Shown: positions 12,358 through 13,861 of the stretch, piece after piece
How positions within the stretch are numbered: the first letter of the stretch is position 1
How the letters are laid out: each line of letters starts with the position of its first letter
Source: JAJTFW01 sp031421935
GTDB lineage: Bacteria > Bacteroidota > Bacteroidia > AKYH767-A > OLB10
Assembly: GCA_031421935.1 (NCBI GenBank)
Contig: JANOPQ010000242.1
Span: 1-13,861 of the forward strand
Direction of reading: 5' to 3'
Length of the DNA: 13,861 nt
Position numbers and translations under genes: made by a program
The notes under the pieces: model-generated
Told to the model about the DNA's origin: nothing
Databases searched by the model: none
Seen by the model: only the letters and a program-made list of their open reading frames with translations

Positions 12358-13861
12358 TTTAAATCATCTACGGTATCTACATCAATCGTATTTGTTTCTG
12401 AATCCCACTCTTTTTGAATTGTTTTTAAATACCATTTTTCATTGTAAGTTATACCTGGACTCACCGTAAAATATTTGGCAACAGTAAAAGAAGTACTGAT
12501 TGGAACACTGTGCTGAATTCCGTATCTAAACTGTTCTAAAGATTCTTTCTTGAAAAGCAAAGTGTCTTTAGTGCTGATGGAATTAATGAAAGAAGAGGTT
12601 AATCCAACTCCAATTTTCTCATACCATTTTTGTTCACCTATCGCTAGTTTTCTTTTAAAAGGAGTACGTCGGGCTACGTTAAATGTTGCTGCTGGCAGAC
12701 TCAAATTGATGTCACGTGTTTGATTGTTTTGACTGTGCGATAAACTCACACTTAAATTGATGGGCTTTCCTGTCCAGGCTTTTGACCATGCAATGGAAGA
12801 TGTAAATGTATTCGTTAAAAAATTGGTTGCATTGGTTAAATTATATTGGTAAAAAGTAGCACTTCCCGCGTTAACATTGGCAGTGAAACTCGTTCCAGGA
12901 TGTGATTTAGCATCTTGCATATGATTCCATCTTATGAAAAAAGATTTTTCTAAACTATAATCTGGAAATTCAGGTCGACTCACTTTTGTATTCGAATAAT
13001 TCAACGACATATTCCCATTAAAACGATACTTCCATGCATAATTGGAATAAGCATTTCCGCGCCAGCTTCCTTTAGAATAAATATCACCCGTTAAAGCCAA
13101 ATCGAAATGGTCATTTAATCCGAGATAATATCCTCCATTCTTTAAAAAGAAACCTAACTGTTGCGACTCACCGTATTGTGGAAAAAGAATTCCAGAAGCT
13201 CTACCCTTTTTATTTGGAAAAAATCCAAATGGGATGGCTAAGGGAGTGGGCACATCCATAATGTATAAATCGGCTGGACCTGTAACTACTTTATTATTGG
13301 GAATCACTTTAATTTTATTCGACTTCAAATAATAATGCGGATGAGGTGCATCGCACGTTGTATAATAGCCATCTTTAATAAAAGTGCTATTGTCTGGTTG
13401 TTTTTTTACTACGGCTCCATGAATATAACTATCTCCATCCTTGGTAGTCACTTCTGTAATCTTACCTTTCTTCGTGTTAAAATTATAACGAATTTGATCG
13501 GAATGGAATTCATCTGTTCCTTGTTTAAATAATGGCTTACCAACTATAGTACCTGAAGAATCAGGTGCACCTTTAGAAGAAATCTCTTTCGTGTTAAAAT
13601 CGATATCGATATAATCAGCCTCCAGTCGGATGTCTTCATAAGTCATCCAAGCTTTTCCGTACAAATAAACCATTCCGGTGTCTAGATCATAAACGATAGA
13701 ATCCTCGGCATAATAAGAAACCTTCGACTTAAAATCATCCGCCAAAAGCAGTGAATCATTTAAAGGAATGGTGTCCCCAGCTAATATTTTTAAAGAATCT
13801 TCCGAACCTGAAATGCTGTCGGATGCATTGATTTTTAGGCTATCTCCTTTGTTTACAATTG
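12324..13861 (-). CDS. lptD: LptD N-terminal part, incomplete at window edge and frame-broken at 3' end
   Basis: This is the 5' portion of lptD, the outer-membrane LPS-assembly protein that receives LPS from LptA and inserts it in the outer leaflet. The frame is open to the right edge (511 visible codons), so the signal peptide and true start lie outside the window. A TTG at 13743-13745 is not the start. The visible N-terminus is a Ser/Asp-rich linker with DSLKI repeats. Next comes an OstA/LptA-like beta-jellyroll (SKVSYYAEDSIVYDLDTG, then LYGKAWMTYEDIRLEADYID), then barrel strands. After VDDLK at 12357 the frame reads into unrelated residues and stops at 12324, while the -1 frame carries on the conserved protein. 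Joined, about 833 residues are visible, compatible with a nearly full-length Bacteroidota LptD. The annotation could read frameshifted or pseudogene, but LptD is normally essential where LPS is made. Confidence 0.9.
   Translation of the reverse strand, partial: IVNKGDSLKINASDSISGSEDSLKILAGDTIPLNDSLLLADDFKSKVSYYAEDSIVYDLDTGMVYLYGKAWMTYEDIRLEADYIDIDFNTKEISSKGAPDSSGTIVGKPLFKQGTDEFHSDQIRYNFNTKKGKITEVTTKDGDSYIHGAVVKKQPDNSTFIKDGYYTTCDAPHPHYYLKSNKIKVIPNNKVVTGPADLYIMDVPTPLAIPFGFFPNKKGRASGILFPQYGESQQLGFFLKNGGYYLGLNDHFDLALTGDIYSKGSWRGNAYSNYAWKYRFNGNMSLNYSNTKVSRPEFPDYSLEKSFFIRWNHMQDAKSHPGTSFTANVNAGSATFYQYNLTNATNFLTNTFTSSIAWSKAWTGKPINLSVSLSHSQNNQTRDINLSLPAATFNVARRTPFKRKLAIGEQKWYEKIGVGLTSSFINSISTKDTLLFKKESLEQFRYGIQHSVPISTSFTVAKYFTVSPGITYNEKWYLKTIQKEWDSETNTIDVDTVDDLKQLAILHLAPI
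12357..12363 (-). other. Frame-break site in lptD: TTTAAAG heptamer
   Basis: On the minus strand the codons read GAT TTA AAG CAG CTC in the upstream frame. The conserved downstream protein is read as TTT AAA GCA GCT CGC, exactly one base back. The site has the X XXY YYZ form of a -1 slippery heptamer. It is equally explained by loss of one T or A from a TTT/AAA run, which would restore DFKAAR or DLKAAR. No Shine-Dalgarno-like stimulator lies 10-14 bases upstream. The first strong hairpin (7-base arms, 12310-12327) begins about 29 bases downstream, too far for a typical stimulator. Confidence 0.8.

Noticed and set aside
12310..12363. A fully programmed -1 frameshift cassette in lptD
   Set aside because: The slippery heptamer is present, but there is no Shine-Dalgarno-like stimulator upstream and the only clear hairpin is AT-rich and about 29 bases downstream. 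It is kept as an open finding about the frame break, not as a called recoding element.

Overview
The window looks like a chromosomal segment of a Bacteroidota bacterium. It is visibly AT-rich, Shine-Dalgarno signals are weak or absent before most genes, and two genes carry a perfect Bacteroidota-type -7 box (TAnnTTTG) just upstream. Several protein types are characteristic of that phylum: the Bacteroidota form of LptD, a TPR/PD40/OmpA surface protein resembling PorE, a DUF4369-thioredoxin protein, a DUF4184 membrane protein and a WCGDA-type thioredoxin-like protein. The genus cannot be told from the sequence alone. There is no tRNA, rRNA, CRISPR array, transposase, integrase or phage gene. Overall this is mostly an ordinary housekeeping and cell-envelope region.

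Left part (1-4172): a minus-strand thioredoxin-like protein with a single cysteine is divergent from a plus-strand exported beta-barrel protein. That barrel gene converges on a small minus-strand pair: a 135-residue protein with a C-terminal membrane anchor, and a previously unlisted 49-residue single-span membrane protein. After a 312-base gap comes an exported DUF4369/TlpA-type thioredoxin with a CGHC active site, ending in a textbook intrinsic terminator.

Middle (4173-9764): a tight minus-strand operon is read ffh -> folD -> queE -> TPR/PD40/OmpA protein -> DUF4184 membrane protein. Its gaps are 20 bases, a 14-base overlap, 20 bases and 1 base. It joins protein targeting (Ffh), one-carbon metabolism (FolD), 7-deazaguanine synthesis (QueE) and outer-membrane/peptidoglycan anchoring. 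A candidate promoter lies immediately before ffh.

Right part (9765-13861): an intergenic spacer of about 260 bases is made of short repeats (TACGAAT heptamers, alternating AATCCG/AATCAG units and an 11-base direct repeat). Beyond it are chrA (chromate-type transporter) and lptD (LPS export to the outer-membrane surface), both minus strand and 30 bases apart. lptD runs off the right edge. Its reading frame is broken by one base at a TTTAAAG heptamer, and a -1 shift exactly there restores the conserved protein. A homopolymer sequencing error is the leading explanation, with a real mutation or ribosomal slippage as alternatives.

I did not find a convincing new multi-gene system. The best leads are the lptD frame break, the repeat-built spacer before ffh and the small membrane-protein pair at 1760-2360.
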